Part shown: positions 17,745-27,859 of the stretch, in pieces | Position numbering within the stretch: position 1 is the stretch's first letter | Layout: every line of letters starts with the position of its first letter | From: Microbulbifer yueqingensis | GTDB taxonomy: Bacteria > Pseudomonadota > Gammaproteobacteria > Pseudomonadales > Cellvibrionaceae | Direction of reading: 5' to 3' | DNA length: 64,000 nt | NCBI RefSeq assembly: GCF_900100355.1 | Contig: NZ_FNFH01000002.1 | Location: 248,001-312,000, forward strand | Notes under the pieces: generated by a model | The model's database searches: none | The model's input: the letters and a program-made list of their open reading frames with translations, nothing else | Told to the model about the DNA's origin: nothing | Made by a program: the position numbers and the translations under genes

Positions 17745-19626
17745 TGAAGCCTCCCTCCCGTTCTGCGGAGATCATTTGCACGGTTTCCTCCAGTGGGCGC
17801 GAGACCCAGTCGGCAAACAGCTCCCGCGCCACTGGCGCGGCCACGCCGCCCCCGCTCTCGCCGTTCTCCACCAGCACCGCCACCGCGATCTGCGGGTCGT
17901 CGACCGGCGCGAAGGCAATGAACAGGGCGTGGTCGCGATGGCGCTCCTTCAGCGCCTCCGAGTCATACTGCTCACCCTGGGCGATACCCACCACCTGGGC
18001 GGTACCGGATTTGCCCGCCACGCGGAAGTCCAGGCCGGCACCGGCCTTCTTGCCGGTGCCCTTTTCGTCGTAGACCACGGCCTCCATGCCCTCGAACACC
18101 AGGTCCCAGTTGTCTTCGCTCGCCTCCACATGGTGCAGGACCTCGGGCGGCTGCTCGATACCGTCGACGGCCATCACCACCTGCGGCTTGTAGTGGGTGC
18201 CGCGGTTGGCAATGGTGGCGGTCATCACCGCCAGTTGCAGCGGGGTGGCCAGCACGTAGCCCTGGCCCAGCACGGCGTTGAGGCTGTCGCCCGGGAACCA
18301 TGGCATGCCCCGGGCACCGCGTTTCCAGGCCCGCGACGGGAACAGTCCCGGACGCTCGATCGGCAGGTCGATACCGGTCCGTGTCCCCAGGCCGAAACGC
18401 GTGGCGATTTCGTGCATGCCGTTGATATCCCAGCGATGTGCGGTGTCATAGAAATAGACGTCGCAGCTCTCCGCCATCGCCTGTACGAAGTCGACCGTCT
18501 TGCCGTGGCCCCAGCGCTTCCAGTCGCGGTACAGGCGCCGGTCATTGGGCAGGCGGTAGAATCCCGGGTCCTTCACTTCGGTCTCGCGGTCGATCACTCC
18601 CGCCGCCAGCGCGCCCAGTCCCATCATCGGCTTGAGGGTGGAGCCCGGTGGGTACTGCCCCTGCAGGGCGCGGTTGAACAGCGGGACATCCAGGGAGTCA
18701 CTCAGGGCCCGGTAGTCCTTGAAACTGATACCGGTCACAAACATATTGGGATCGAAGGACGGCTTGCTCACGAACGCCAGCACGCCGCCATTCTTCACGT
18801 CGATGGCGACCACCGCACCACGGTTTTCTCCCAGGGCGTCAGAAGCCACCTGCTGCAGGCGCGCATCCAGGTGCAGGGTCAACTCGCTGCCCGGCCTGGG
18901 GTCGTGGCGCTCCAGTACCCGCAGCACGCGGCCGCGGGCATTGGTCTCAACATTCTCGTAGCCGACTTCACCCAGCAGTACATCCTCGTAGGAGCGCTCC
19001 AGGCCTGTTTTACCAATGCTCTGGGTACCGCGGTAACGGCGGACATCCTCTTCGGAGAAGTCGTTCAGCTCGCGCTCACTGATGCGCCCCACGTAACCAA
19101 CACTGTGGGCAAAGAGCCTGGTCATGGGGTAGTAACGGACCAGCTCTGCCTCCACCGAAACGCCGGGCAGGCGGAATTCGTTGACACTGATGCGGGCGAT
19201 TTCCTGCTCGGACAGGTGAAAGCGCAGCGGGATCGGCTGGAAGGGACGCCGGCGCTGCAGGCGCTTGCGGAATTTCTGGACGTCACTCTCATCGAGCTGC
19301 ACCAGCCGCCCGATCAGCTCCAGGGTGGAGTCCAGGTCGGAGATACGCTCCATGACCAGCGACAGGTTATAGCTGGGCCGGTTGTCCGCCAGCATGGTGC
19401 CGTTGCGGTCGTAGATCAGCCCCCTGGTTGGCGGCACCGGCCGCATCTGGATGCGGTTCTCATCCGACTGGGTGCGGTAGTCCTCGAAGTTGACCACCTG
19501 CAGGTAGTAGAAACGCGCCACCAGCACACCGAGCAGTGCCACCACCCCGGCGCAGGCCACCAGCATGCGATGGCGAAATAGCCGCTGCTCGGTGTAATGG
19601 TCTTTAAGATGCAGATCTTCGGCCAT
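17737..19626 (-). CDS. mrdA: Penicillin-binding protein 2
   Basis: A 629-residue class B penicillin-binding protein, the elongation-specific transpeptidase paired with RodA. A single N-terminal membrane anchor (about residues 20-42) is followed by the dimerisation/pedestal domain. The transpeptidase domain carries the catalytic Ser in PPGSTLKPMM, an SxD-like AESCD, and KSGTAQV. The order rlmH-mrdA-rodA with an 8-bp mrdA-rodA overlap is standard in Pseudomonas relatives. Confidence 0.97.
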   Translation of the reverse strand: MAEDLHLKDHYTEQRLFRHRMLVACAGVVALLGVLVARFYYLQVVNFEDYRTQSDENRIQMRPVPPTRGLIYDRNGTMLADNRPSYNLSLVMERISDLDSTLELIGRLVQLDESDVQKFRKRLQRRRPFQPIPLRFHLSEQEIARISVNEFRLPGVSVEAELVRYYPMTRLFAHSVGYVGRISERELNDFSEEDVRRYRGTQSIGKTGLERSYEDVLLGEVGYENVETNARGRVLRVLERHDPRPGSELTLHLDARLQQVASDALGENRGAVVAIDVKNGGVLAFVSKPSFDPNMFVTGISFKDYRALSDSLDVPLFNRALQGQYPPGSTLKPMMGLGALAAGVIDRETEVKDPGFYRLPNDRRLYRDWKRWGHGKTVDFVQAMAESCDVYFYDTAHRWDINGMHEIATRFGLGTRTGIDLPIERPGLFPSRAWKRGARGMPWFPGDSLNAVLGQGYVLATPLQLAVMTATIANRGTHYKPQVVMAVDGIEQPPEVLHHVEASEDNWDLVFEGMEAVVYDEKGTGKKAGAGLDFRVAGKSGTAQVVGIAQGEQYDSEALKERHRDHALFIAFAPVDDPQIAVAVLVENGESGGGVAAPVARELFADWVSRPLEETVQMISAEREGGFSG

Positions 19627-19755
19627 GGAAATTTGCTGGCGACTCTCAGGCTAACTGGCGCAAAAATTGTCTATTTTGCATACATTATCACAACTGACCA
19701 GTATTTAATGGGCGGCAGTCGCCACCGGGGGCAACCCGCCGGGCTGACGCAGGGG

Positions 19756-20232
19756 TCACTTGTGGTAGGGGTGGCCGGCCAGCAATGTCCAGGCCCGGTA
19801 CAGCTGTTCCGCCAACACCACACGTACCAGGGGGTGCGGTAGCGTCAGGGGCGAGAGCGACCAGCGCTGGCGCGCCCGTGCCAGCGCCTCGCCGGCGAGT
19901 CCATCCGGCCCCCCGACCAGCAGGCTGACGTTCTCACCCAGCATCTGCCAATCCGCCAGTTGCCGGGACAGCTGCTCGGTGGACCAGGGCTTGCCCTTCA
20001 CGTCCAGCGCCACCACGTGGTCACGCGGGCCCAGGGCGGACAACATGGCCTCACCCTCCTTGCGCCGGGCCTTTTCCACCAGTGCCGGAGAGCTCTTCTG
20101 GCCGCGCTGGCCAAGGGGAATTTCCACCATCTCCAGTGAAATTTCACGTGGCAGGCGCCGGGCATACTCGTTGTAGCCCTCCTGGACCCACTGCGGCATC
20201 CTGCCACCGGCGGCGAGGATGCGGATCTTCAC
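19756..20232 (-). CDS. rlmH: 23S rRNA (pseudouridine-1915 N3)-methyltransferase
   Basis: A 158-residue SPOUT methyltransferase. The SAM-binding trefoil knot is visible as LLVGGPDGL and the C-terminal [17 protein letters not shown]. It methylates the pseudouridine at position 1915 of 23S rRNA in assembled ribosomes. Its start overlaps the end of rsfS by 4 bp. Confidence 0.97.
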   Translation of the reverse strand: MKIRILAAGGRMPQWVQEGYNEYARRLPREISLEMVEIPLGQRGQKSSPALVEKARRKEGEAMLSALGPRDHVVALDVKGKPWSTEQLSRQLADWQMLGENVSLLVGGPDGLAGEALARARQRWSLSPLTLPHPLVRVVLAEQLYRAWTLLAGHPYHK

Positions 20233-20570
20233 CGGTGCCCGTCGCGGGACGCGGGAGTCATCGACCAGAGCTTTTCCAGGTCATAGAAGCTACGGGTCTC
20301 AGCCTGCATCACGTGCACCACTACATCGCCGTAATCCACCAGGACCCATTCGCCCTGCTCGATGCCCTCCACCCCGATGGGGCGGATGCCGGCCTTCTTG
20401 CCCTCTTCCACCACGTTGTCCGCCAGCGACTTGACCTGCCGGTTGGAGGTACCGGTGCAGATCACCAGCGTATCCATCACGTCGCTCAGCTCCGATACAT
20501 CCAGGGCCACGATGTCCTTGCCCTTGAGGTCCTCCAGTGCCGCTACGGCAATAGTCTTGATATCTGTCAT
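20229..20570 (-). CDS. rsfS: Ribosomal silencing factor RsfS
   Basis: A 113-residue RsfS/YbeB/Iojap-family protein that binds L14 and blocks subunit joining when nutrients are scarce. It begins [20 protein letters not shown] and holds the family core [19 protein letters not shown] and [11 protein letters not shown]. The start at 20570 is chosen from family length and the normal N-terminus; the frame stays open upstream but overlaps nadD. It overlaps rlmH by 4 bp. Confidence 0.96.
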   Translation of the reverse strand: MTDIKTIAVAALEDLKGKDIVALDVSELSDVMDTLVICTGTSNRQVKSLADNVVEEGKKAGIRPIGVEGIEQGEWVLVDYGDVVVHVMQAETRSFYDLEKLWSMTPASRDGHR

Positions 20571-20578
20571 AACACCTT

Positions 20579-21271
20579 TTACTGGCCGGATCCTGTGCCG
20601 GCCTCCCGATAAAGTTGATGGTCTTCTATGTACTCTAATACCGCCGCCGGCAGCAGGAAGCGCGGCGAGCGCCCACCCGCCACCAGCTGGCGAATATGGG
20701 TTGCGGATATCGGCAGCAACGTCTGCTCGCGCACCAGCAGGCGCCCGCCGGCCTCCCGGCGCAGGTCCTCCGGGGTCCCCGCGTGGTCCCCCAGCAATTG
20801 TGCCAGTTCGCCCTGGTCCGCACCGCGGCCGCCCTGCGGCAATTGCCAGCCCGGACGCGCTACCACCACCAGGTGAGCCAGCTCCAGCAATCGCTCCCAG
20901 CGATGCCACGAGGGCAGGGTGAGAAGCGAATCCAGTCCCATACAGAAGCTGAGCGACACTTCGGTACCAAGTTCAGCGCGCAGTTCCTCCAGGGTGTCCA
21001 CGGTGTAGGTGGCTCCCCCCCGGCGTAATTCGCGTTTGTCCAGCTGCAGCTCCGGGCAGCCCCGCAGGGCGATTTCCAGCATCTGGCACCGGTGCTCCGC
21101 CGACACACCCGGCGTCTCGCGATGCGCCGGTCGGTGGCTGGGCACCAGGCGCATCTCATCGATCGCCAGCGCCTCTTTCAGCTCCAGTGCCATGCGCAGG
21201 TGGCCGAAATGCACCGGATCGAAGGTGCCGCCGAACAGCGCAATCGTATGGCGGCGTTGCCTAGCAGCCAC
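20579..21271 (-). CDS. nadD: Nicotinate-nucleotide adenylyltransferase
   Basis: A 230-residue nucleotidyltransferase that converts nicotinate mononucleotide to deamido-NAD. It shows [13 protein letters not shown] (the GxFxPxHxGH motif) and, near the C-terminus, [13 protein letters not shown] (the ISxTxxR motif). The true start is uncertain: the GTG at 21271 is preceded by GTGGGGA and gives near-normal length, while an ATG at 21355 would overlap proA by 37 bp. It is followed by rsfS after 8 bp. Confidence 0.92.
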   Translation of the reverse strand: MAARQRRHTIALFGGTFDPVHFGHLRMALELKEALAIDEMRLVPSHRPAHRETPGVSAEHRCQMLEIALRGCPELQLDKRELRRGGATYTVDTLEELRAELGTEVSLSFCMGLDSLLTLPSWHRWERLLELAHLVVVARPGWQLPQGGRGADQGELAQLLGDHAGTPEDLRREAGGRLLVREQTLLPISATHIRQLVAGGRSPRFLLPAAVLEYIEDHQLYREAGTGSGQ

Positions 21272-21318
21272 GTCGGCGTCCCCACTTGCAGAAAATCCTG
21301 GCCATGGATGAACGGTAC

Positions 21319-22611
21319 TTACTGGCGAATCTGGCCGTCGCCCAGCACTATCCACTTCTGCGAGGTGAGGCCCTCGAGCCCCACGGGACCGCGGGCGTGG
21401 ATTTTATCCGTGCTGATACCGATTTCGGCGCCCAGGCCGTACTCGAAACCGTCGGCAAACCGGGTGGAGGCGTTCACCATTACTGAACTGGCGTCCACCT
21501 CTGACAGGAAACGGCGTGTACGGCTGTAGTCCTCACTCACGATGGACTCGGTGTGGCCGGAGCCGTAACGCGCGATATGGTCCATGGCCTCGTCCATGTC
21601 GGCCACCACGCGGATCGCGAGGATGGGGGCCAGGTACTCCTCGGCCCAGTCCGACTCCTGCGCCGCATTGCAATCCCCGAGTACTCTCAGGGTCTGCTGG
21701 CAGCCGCGCAACTCGACACCCTTCTCACGGTAGGCAGCCGCCAGCCGCGGCAGTATTTCCTCGGCCACGCCACCGGCGACCAGCAGTGTCTCCATGGCGT
21801 TACAGACGCCGTAGCGATGGGTCTTGGCATTCAGGGCGATATTGAACGCCTTCTCCAGGTCCGCGCGATCATCGATATACACGTGGCACACGCCGTGCAG
21901 GTGCTTGATCACCGGCACCCGCGCGTCGCGGCTGACCCGCTCGATCAGGCTCTGGCCACCGCGGGGCACAATGACATCCACGTATTCCGGCATGCTGATC
22001 AGCGCCCCCACTGCGGCGCGGTCGGTGGTATCCACTACCTGCACCGCCGTTTCCGGCAGTTCGGCCTCCCTGAGCCCGGCGGCGATACATGCAGCAATGG
22101 CACCGTTGGAGTGCAGGGCCTCACTGCCGCCGCGCAGGATGGTAGCGTTGCCGGACTTGAGACACAGGCTCGCCGCATCGATGGTCACATTGGGCCGCGA
22201 CTCGTAAATGATACCGACCACGCCCAGTGGCACACGCATCTTGCCCACCTGGATACCGCTGGGCCGGTAGGCCAGCCCGTCGATTTCGCCCACCGGATCG
22301 GGCAACTTGGCGACCTGCCTCAGCCCCTCGATCATGGCATCGATGCGGTCATCGTTCAGCTCGAGCCGGTCGAGCAGTGCCGCATCCAGCCCGTTCTGCC
22401 GCCCCGCGTCCATATCGCGGCCGTTCGCCTCCTTTACCGACTCCCGCCGCTCGTGCAGCTGGTCGGCAATGGCGTGCAAGGCACGGTTCTTGGTGGCAGT
22501 GTCGGCGCGCGCCATCAGGCGCGCAGCGGCGCGTGCGGCACGCCCCATGGCGGCGATCCGATCTCGTGTCGACTGCTGGTCGGCGGCCCCGGTCGGGCTG
22601 GCACTATTCAC
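21319..22611 (-). CDS. proA: Gamma-glutamyl phosphate reductase
   Basis: A 430-residue NADPH-dependent enzyme of the aldehyde dehydrogenase superfamily that makes glutamate-5-semialdehyde, the second step of proline synthesis. The catalytic Cys lies in [15 protein letters not shown]. Family blocks [12 protein letters not shown] and [11 protein letters not shown] are present, and the C-terminus [19 protein letters not shown] is characteristic. In Pseudomonas the gene also precedes nadD. Confidence 0.97.
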   Translation of the reverse strand: MNSASPTGAADQQSTRDRIAAMGRAARAAARLMARADTATKNRALHAIADQLHERRESVKEANGRDMDAGRQNGLDAALLDRLELNDDRIDAMIEGLRQVAKLPDPVGEIDGLAYRPSGIQVGKMRVPLGVVGIIYESRPNVTIDAASLCLKSGNATILRGGSEALHSNGAIAACIAAGLREAELPETAVQVVDTTDRAAVGALISMPEYVDVIVPRGGQSLIERVSRDARVPVIKHLHGVCHVYIDDRADLEKAFNIALNAKTHRYGVCNAMETLLVAGGVAEEILPRLAAAYREKGVELRGCQQTLRVLGDCNAAQESDWAEEYLAPILAIRVVADMDEAMDHIARYGSGHTESIVSEDYSRTRRFLSEVDASSVMVNASTRFADGFEYGLGAEIGISTDKIHARGPVGLEGLTSQKWIVLGDGQIRQ

Positions 22612-22721
22612 TGTGGCTCTCCGTGCTGTTCTCTGGTACCGGTAAATTGGGTCGCGCAGTATAACGCACCGGCCGCGAGTTTCCGCGCTGCGGGGACGGG
22701 GAATGCAGGAATTCGCTGGAA

Positions 22722-23297
22722 TTATTCCCGCGTCCAGCGATCCAGGTTGGAAGCAATGACGGCGAGCCGGGCAAGCGGGTCCTGGGTGGTGAGCAGCTCG
22801 ATGCGGACCCGGTCCTCCAGCGGCAGCAGCTGGGCCAGCTGCCAGGAGAGGGCGTCCGCGGAGTCAACCGGCGCAAACTTGAGAGACAGCATGGCTGCGT
22901 GCTCCTTCAACTCCTGCAACATCGAGAGCAGCCCGTCGCACTCGGGCGGGATCGGCTGCGCCGGTTCATCGGGCAACCACTCCACCTCTCCCATAAGCAG
23001 GTCATCCTCGGCACGGCTGGTATCCACCACCCGGAAACGTCGCTCTCCCGCGACATCCACGTGCAACAGCCCCTCGTCTCCCTGGCTCCAGTCGACGATA
23101 TTCACATGGACACCAACCGGCCAGATCTCGGCCCGCCCCACCTCGGTGCCGGAGCGGATCAGTACCACGCCGAAGCCGCTCTCGCTCTTCAGGGATTCGC
23201 TCACCAGGTGCAGGTAACGCTGCTCAAATATACGTAACGGCAGGGTCACGCCGGGGAACAGCGCCACGCGCAGGGGAAACAGGGGAAGCTGCTGCAA
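22722..23297 (-). CDS. LON peptidase substrate-binding domain protein
   Basis: A 191-residue protein made only of the N-terminal substrate-binding domain of Lon ([24 protein letters not shown] near the start). It has no ATPase or protease domain. The function of these stand-alone domains is not established. It lies upstream of proA with a 110-bp gap. Confidence 0.88.
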   Translation of the reverse strand: MQQLPLFPLRVALFPGVTLPLRIFEQRYLHLVSESLKSESGFGVVLIRSGTEVGRAEIWPVGVHVNIVDWSQGDEGLLHVDVAGERRFRVVDTSRAEDDLLMGEVEWLPDEPAQPIPPECDGLLSMLQELKEHAAMLSLKFAPVDSADALSWQLAQLLPLEDRVRIELLTTQDPLARLAVIASNLDRWTRE

Positions 23298-23423
23298 AAT
23301 CCGCTCTCAGTTCGGCCGGGCCTCCCTACAAGATAACATCTCCCGCGGCCCAACCAAGCTTACATGACGAATTCCCCGCCGCGCGCACTAGACTCACTAG
23401 AACCTGGATGGTGGAGAATTCCC

Positions 23424-24284
23424 ATGCGTTGGCGGCAGGGCCGCAGGAGCAGCAATATCGAGGACCGCCGCGGGCAGTCCGGCCCCGGGGGCCTTGGCAG
23501 CCTGGTGGCCCTGGCCCCGCTGTTGCTGCGCAGCAAGACCGCCTGGGTCGCCCTGGCGCTATTGCTCCTGTTTTACTTTTTCGCGGACAACCAGCAGTTT
23601 CTCGGCGGGCAGGCGGGCAGTGACGGGGCGGGCACGGCCAATGCCGAGGTGGTGGAATTCATTGCGGTGATCCTGGCGGATACCGAAGACACCTGGGATA
23701 AGCTTTTCCAGACCGCAGATGCCCGCTACGTGCGCCCCAAGCTGGTGCTGTACGACGACATTATCCGCTCCGCCTGCGGCACCAACTCCTCAGCGGTCGG
23801 CCCCTTTTACTGCCCCGCAGACGGCAAGGTGTACCTCGACCTGGACTTCCTCGGCGAACTGCGCAAGCTGGGGGCTCCCGGGGACTTCGCCTTCGCCTAT
23901 GTGATCGCCCACGAGGTGGGCCACCATGTGCAGAACCTGATCGGCACCTCCCGCAAAGTGCAGGAGGCGCGCGCGCAGGTCGACCGCGCCACCGCCAACC
24001 GCCTGTCCGTGATGCTGGAGCTGCAGGCGGACTGCTTTGCCGGCATCTGGGCGTTTTACGCCCATCGCGACCGCCGGATGCTCGAACCCGGCGATCTCGA
24101 GGAGGGCCTGGCGGCAGCCGCCGCCGTGGGGGACGACATGGTCCAGGGCCGCGCCGGTCGCGAAGTGAGCCCCGACGCATTCACCCACGGCAGCGCGGGC
24201 CAGCGCATGCACTGGTTCAAGCGCGGCTTCACCACTGGCGACGTCGCCAGGTGCAATACTTTCGCCGAATTGGCTGGCCAGTGA
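23424..24284 (+). CDS. ypfJ: YpfJ-type neutral zinc metallopeptidase
   Basis: A 286-residue membrane-anchored protein of the putative neutral zinc metallopeptidase family. A single membrane helix (about residues 50-68) follows a short basic, cytoplasmic N-terminus. The zinc-binding HExxH is present as IAHEVGHHVQN, with a later ELQADCFAGIW typical of the family. Substrates are not known. The start at 23424 has GGAG seven bases upstream; an upstream in-frame ATG at 23364 is less likely. Confidence 0.9.
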   Translation: MRWRQGRRSSNIEDRRGQSGPGGLGSLVALAPLLLRSKTAWVALALLLLFYFFADNQQFLGGQAGSDGAGTANAEVVEFIAVILADTEDTWDKLFQTADARYVRPKLVLYDDIIRSACGTNSSAVGPFYCPADGKVYLDLDFLGELRKLGAPGDFAFAYVIAHEVGHHVQNLIGTSRKVQEARAQVDRATANRLSVMLELQADCFAGIWAFYAHRDRRMLEPGDLEEGLAAAAAVGDDMVQGRAGREVSPDAFTHGSAGQRMHWFKRGFTTGDVARCNTFAELAGQ

Positions 24285-24375
24285 GCGCGCATGCCGCATA
24301 ATGGCCGGTGCCTGCTGCTAAGCTCTAGCGGCACGCACAAACAACCTGGACTTTCAGAACGAACGGAGACACACC

Positions 24376-24657
24376 ATGCCGAAAGCGACAGCCCGCCACA
24401 TTCTCGTGGAGACTGAAGACAAGGCCGAGGAGCTGAAAAAGAAAATCGAGGAAGGTGCTGATTTTGGCGTCATCGCCCAGGAACACTCTAAGTGCCCGTC
24501 CGGACGCAACGGCGGCGACCTGGGAGAATTCAGCAAGGGCCAGATGGTGCCCGAGTTCGACGAAGCGGTATTTACCGGTGAACTGAACAAGGTACTGGGG
24601 CCAATCAAGACCCAGTTCGGCTACCACCTGGTGGAAGTGACCGGCCGCAGCGACTGA
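24376..24657 (+). CDS. ppiC: Parvulin-type peptidyl-prolyl isomerase PpiC
   Basis: A 93-residue stand-alone parvulin domain with no signal peptide, so cytoplasmic. The blocks ARHILVE, GGDLGEFSKGQMVPEFDEAVF and KTQFGYHLVEVT match PpiC almost along its whole length. It catalyses cis-trans isomerisation of peptidyl-proline bonds. GGAG precedes the ATG by 8 bp. Confidence 0.95.
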   Translation: MPKATARHILVETEDKAEELKKKIEEGADFGVIAQEHSKCPSGRNGGDLGEFSKGQMVPEFDEAVFTGELNKVLGPIKTQFGYHLVEVTGRSD

Positions 24658-24668
24658 CCGCCAGCGGC

Positions 24669-24760
24669 AGAGCCTTCAGCTGGCAAAAGAGCCTTCAGCT
24701 GGCAAAAAAGCCTTCAGCGCGAGAGAGCCCTCAGCCAGCAAGAGCCCTCAGCCAGCAAAA
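24669..24760. repeat. Five short tandem repeats downstream of ppiC
   Basis: Units of 17-19 bp on the theme AGAGCCTTCAGCTGGCAAA. The first two are identical (24669-24687 and 24688-24706), the third is degenerate, and the last two are identical to each other (AGAGCCCTCAGCCAGCA, 24724-24740 and 24741-24757). They lie between convergent genes, 11 bp after the ppiC stop. A long G+C hairpin follows (24776-24803, stem CCGGGGCGC / GCGCCCCGG). Confidence 0.8.
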
Positions 24761-24864
24761 AAACCTCCCGCAGCCCCGGGGCGCACGGACAAGCGCGCCC
24801 CGGCTACTCCCCACGGGTCGTACCGGCAGCAGCCAGGCCCGGACCCGACACCTCTCCCTGGCGA

Positions 24865-27474
24865 TCACTCCGCCGCGATGCGGGTACCATCGTCGCGTTC
24901 AGTCGCCACTTCCCGCTTTCCCCGCGCCTCCGGCTCCGTCAGCGGACGGATCAGCAGCAGCAACAGGGGCAGGAGAGTCAGCGAGCCGAGCAGCGCCGCG
25001 GACATGGCCAGCGCGGTCAGCAGTCCGAAATAGATCGACGGCACGAACTTGGACAGCGCCAGGATCGAGAAGCCGGCGATGATGGTGATCGCGGTATAGA
25101 ACATGGCGCGGCCAATGGTGGCGTGGCTGCGGTGCATGGTGGCCACGTAGTCCCCGTCTTTCGCAAACTCCGCGCGGAAGCGGTACAGGTAGTGGATGGC
25201 GTGGTCCACGCCGATACCCACCGTAATTGCGGCGATGGTGATTGTCATCATGTCCAGGGGGATCCCCGCCAGCCCCATGCCTCCCAACACCACGGTGGCC
25301 GCCAGCATATTGGGAATCAGGGCGATGACCGCCAGCCACAGCGAGCGGAACAGCACCAGGAACATCAGCAGGATGCCCACGAAAACCGCACCCAGGGTCA
25401 GGATCTGCGACTTGAACAGGCTCTGCAGCATGTTGTTGTAGAGCACCAGCAACCCGGTCTGGCGGATGTTCTCGGGGGCTATGCCAAGGTCGTTGTGGGC
25501 GTAATCGTAGATGCGCTGGATCAGCTCGTCGCGGCGCAGGTCCGGGTCGGTCTCCATCACCCGCAGGGTGATGCGGGCCTGGTTGTGCTCCAGCGACAGG
25601 TACGGCTCGACCAGCACATCGCTGATCTCCTCCGGCAGACCGGTGCGGGCCACCGCCAGCTCGAAATCGTTCAGGGGACCGTTGTTCAGGTCGCGCGCCA
25701 CCTTGTACAGGGTGGCCAGCGACTGCACCTTGCCGATTTCCGGCTGTTCTTCCAGGTAGTCGTGCAGCTTCTCGATCTTGTTCAGGCCGGCCACGGTGAA
25801 CCAGTAGCTGTCCTGTACGCCCTGCCCTTCGGCGGCAAACGGGTCGTCGCTGGCGAAGGGGTCCTCCTCCGCCCCGAAGGGGTCTTCCACTTCGGCGTAT
25901 TCGTCCCCGCCGCCGACGGCAAACGGGTCCTCTTCTCCCTCGAAGGCGGGCTCTTCCTGCTCCGGCTTGTCGAGGATGATATCCAGCGTCACGGTGCCCC
26001 CCAGGCGGCGATCGATCACCAGCATGCCCTGGTAGATCTCCGTGGACTCGTCAAAGTAATCGATGAAGCGGTTCTCCACCCGCAGCTGGGTGACCCCCGC
26101 CACACTGACGAGGCCGGCGACCAGCGCCACGCCCAGCACCACCGCCCGGCGACGCTCGGCAAAGCGGGAGAACAGCAGCGTGAACGCGTGGGAGTTGTCC
26201 TCGCTCACGCCGTCGACGCGCTTGGGCAGCACCACCAGCAGGGCGGGGATTATCAGGAATGACAGCACCAGCGCCAGTGAGACGCCGATCACCATCATCC
26301 AGCCGAAGTCGATCACCGGCCGGATACCGCTGACCACCAGTGATGCGAAGGCCACGATGGTGGTGAGCGCCGTATACAGGCACGGCTTGGCCATGAAACG
26401 CACCGCCGCCAGCGCCAGTTCCCTGCGGCTCCAGTCCGGGTTCTGCGCCACCAGCTCGCGGTAGCGCACCGACAGGTGGATGGTGATGGCCAGGGTAATG
26501 ATCAGCAGCAGGGCCACAAAGTTGGCGGAGATCACTGTAAGGCGCCAGTCCAGCCAGCTGAGCAGGCCCAGCATCATCACCGCCGTGAGCACGCAGGTGG
26601 CCAGCGGCAACAACACCCAGCGCACCTGGCGGAAGATGATCAGCAGGGTGACGACGATGAACAGGAGTATGCCCACGCCGAACACCACCAGGTCGCTCTT
26701 GATAAACGAAATCATGTCGGCGGTGATCATGGAGACACCGCCGAGGAACAGCTCCGCATCGGCCTGGTAACCGTCGAGGATACCGCGCACCTCCTCGACC
26801 CGCGCGCGGGACTCCAGGTCCTGTTCGGTGCGGTGGCGCAGGTAGGTAGCACTGACCTCCTCCAGGCGCGCTGCCTCGGCCTCGCTCAGGCCTTCCTCAT
26901 TGCGCTTGCGCCGCAGGGCGTCGCGCTCGCGCACCAGCTCGATGCCGCGCTGGTCCAGCTCCAGGTTCACCAGCAGCGCTGTGGTCTGGCCGTCGGGACT
27001 CAGGATAAGGTCGCGGTAGATGGGGCTCGACAGGAACTCCTGGCGCGCCAGGTCCTTGTCGGTACCCGGTGAGGACAGGCTGCGGATACCGTCGGAAATC
27101 TCGGAAATAGCCGGCTTCGGGCTGTACAGCAGGGGTACGTCGAGGATGGTCTGCACACTCTCGACCCCGTCCACCTGCGCCAGTTCGTCGCGCAGGTTGC
27201 GCAGGGTGGCCAGCGACTCGTCCTGGAACAGGTCGCCGTGCCTGTAGCGGTAGGTGACCACCAGGAAATCCCCGGTGGCGTAGCGCTCGGCGATCTTGCG
27301 ATAGTAATCCAGCGCATCGTCGGTCTCCAGGGTCAGGGAGTCCGCCGAGGCGTCGATCTTGAAGCGCGGCAGGCCCGCAGCTGCCGCGAGGGTAAGCAGT
27401 ACCACCAGCGCCAGCACCATCTTGGGGCGCTCGGTTACCAGTTTCTCGTAAAAGGTCTTGAAAGCAGACAGCAT
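24865..27474 (-). CDS. RND/MMPL-family membrane exporter
   Basis: An 869-residue, roughly 12-helix protein of the RND superfamily. Two halves each have one membrane helix, a large periplasmic loop, then five helices (clusters at about 258-420 and 690-850). It belongs to the hydrophobe-exporter/MMPL branch of putative lipid exporters. The second loop contains an unusual acidic insert (about residues 505-555) with four DPF motifs. There is no membrane-fusion partner nearby, in line with MMPL-type rather than drug-efflux RND proteins. The substrate is unknown. The tail is acidic and charged. Confidence 0.85.
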   Translation of the reverse strand: MLSAFKTFYEKLVTERPKMVLALVVLLTLAAAAGLPRFKIDASADSLTLETDDALDYYRKIAERYATGDFLVVTYRYRHGDLFQDESLATLRNLRDELAQVDGVESVQTILDVPLLYSPKPAISEISDGIRSLSSPGTDKDLARQEFLSSPIYRDLILSPDGQTTALLVNLELDQRGIELVRERDALRRKRNEEGLSEAEAARLEEVSATYLRHRTEQDLESRARVEEVRGILDGYQADAELFLGGVSMITADMISFIKSDLVVFGVGILLFIVVTLLIIFRQVRWVLLPLATCVLTAVMMLGLLSWLDWRLTVISANFVALLLIITLAITIHLSVRYRELVAQNPDWSRRELALAAVRFMAKPCLYTALTTIVAFASLVVSGIRPVIDFGWMMVIGVSLALVLSFLIIPALLVVLPKRVDGVSEDNSHAFTLLFSRFAERRRAVVLGVALVAGLVSVAGVTQLRVENRFIDYFDESTEIYQGMLVIDRRLGGTVTLDIILDKPEQEEPAFEGEEDPFAVGGGDEYAEVEDPFGAEEDPFASDDPFAAEGQGVQDSYWFTVAGLNKIEKLHDYLEEQPEIGKVQSLATLYKVARDLNNGPLNDFELAVARTGLPEEISDVLVEPYLSLEHNQARITLRVMETDPDLRRDELIQRIYDYAHNDLGIAPENIRQTGLLVLYNNMLQSLFKSQILTLGAVFVGILLMFLVLFRSLWLAVIALIPNMLAATVVLGGMGLAGIPLDMMTITIAAITVGIGVDHAIHYLYRFRAEFAKDGDYVATMHRSHATIGRAMFYTAITIIAGFSILALSKFVPSIYFGLLTALAMSAALLGSLTLLPLLLLLIRPLTEPEARGKREVATERDDGTRIAAE

Positions 27475-27586
27475 AAATATTCGCTATTTCGTCCAGTATG
27501 CGGGCACTCGCCCGTCTTGGCCTGCAGGCAGGCGAAAACCGCCGGTCATTCCCCCCGGGGCCGGCGGCAGGCTCGGGCCGGGATCG

Positions 27587-27859
27587 CTAGCGATCCACAT
27601 GCCCCAGGTCCCGGTCCGGGAATAACAGATCCCGAACCCGGCGCTTGAGTTCCTTCGGGGAGGGAAATCCCCCGTCGCGGACCCGCTCCCAGATCAGCTC
27701 CCCGTCCACGGAAATCTCGAACACACCGCCGCTGCCCGGTTGCAACGCCACCTGCTGCAGGTCGTCGGCGAAGGTGTAGAGCAGCTCCTGGGCCATCCAG
27801 GTGGCGCGCAGCATCCAGTTGCACTGCACGCAGTAGTGAATGGTTACCGTGGCCTTCAC
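27587..27859 (-). CDS. SelT/SelW/SelH family (Rdx) selenoprotein-like protein
   Basis: A 90-residue Rdx-family protein with a thioredoxin-like fold and the redox motif CVQC in [14 protein letters not shown]. In eukaryotic SelW the second cysteine is selenocysteine; here it is cysteine. The C-terminal part has the family's [17 protein letters not shown] role in thiol redox is inferred from the family. Its start overlaps the end of ubiX by 4 bp, so the two are translationally coupled. Confidence 0.88.
   Translation of the reverse strand: MKATVTIHYCVQCNWMLRATWMAQELLYTFADDLQQVALQPGSGGVFEISVDGELIWERVRDGGFPSPKELKRRVRDLLFPDRDLGHVDR

Noticed and set aside
17659-19581. A 640-codon open frame antisense to mrdA, and similar long antisense frames elsewhere (e.g. 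2060-3487)
   Set aside because: Long shadow frames are expected opposite high-G+C genes; the real genes on the other strand have full family motifs.
24669-24760. Possible CRISPR array
   Set aside because: Units are only 17-19 bp and abut each other without spacers, and there are no cas genes nearby.
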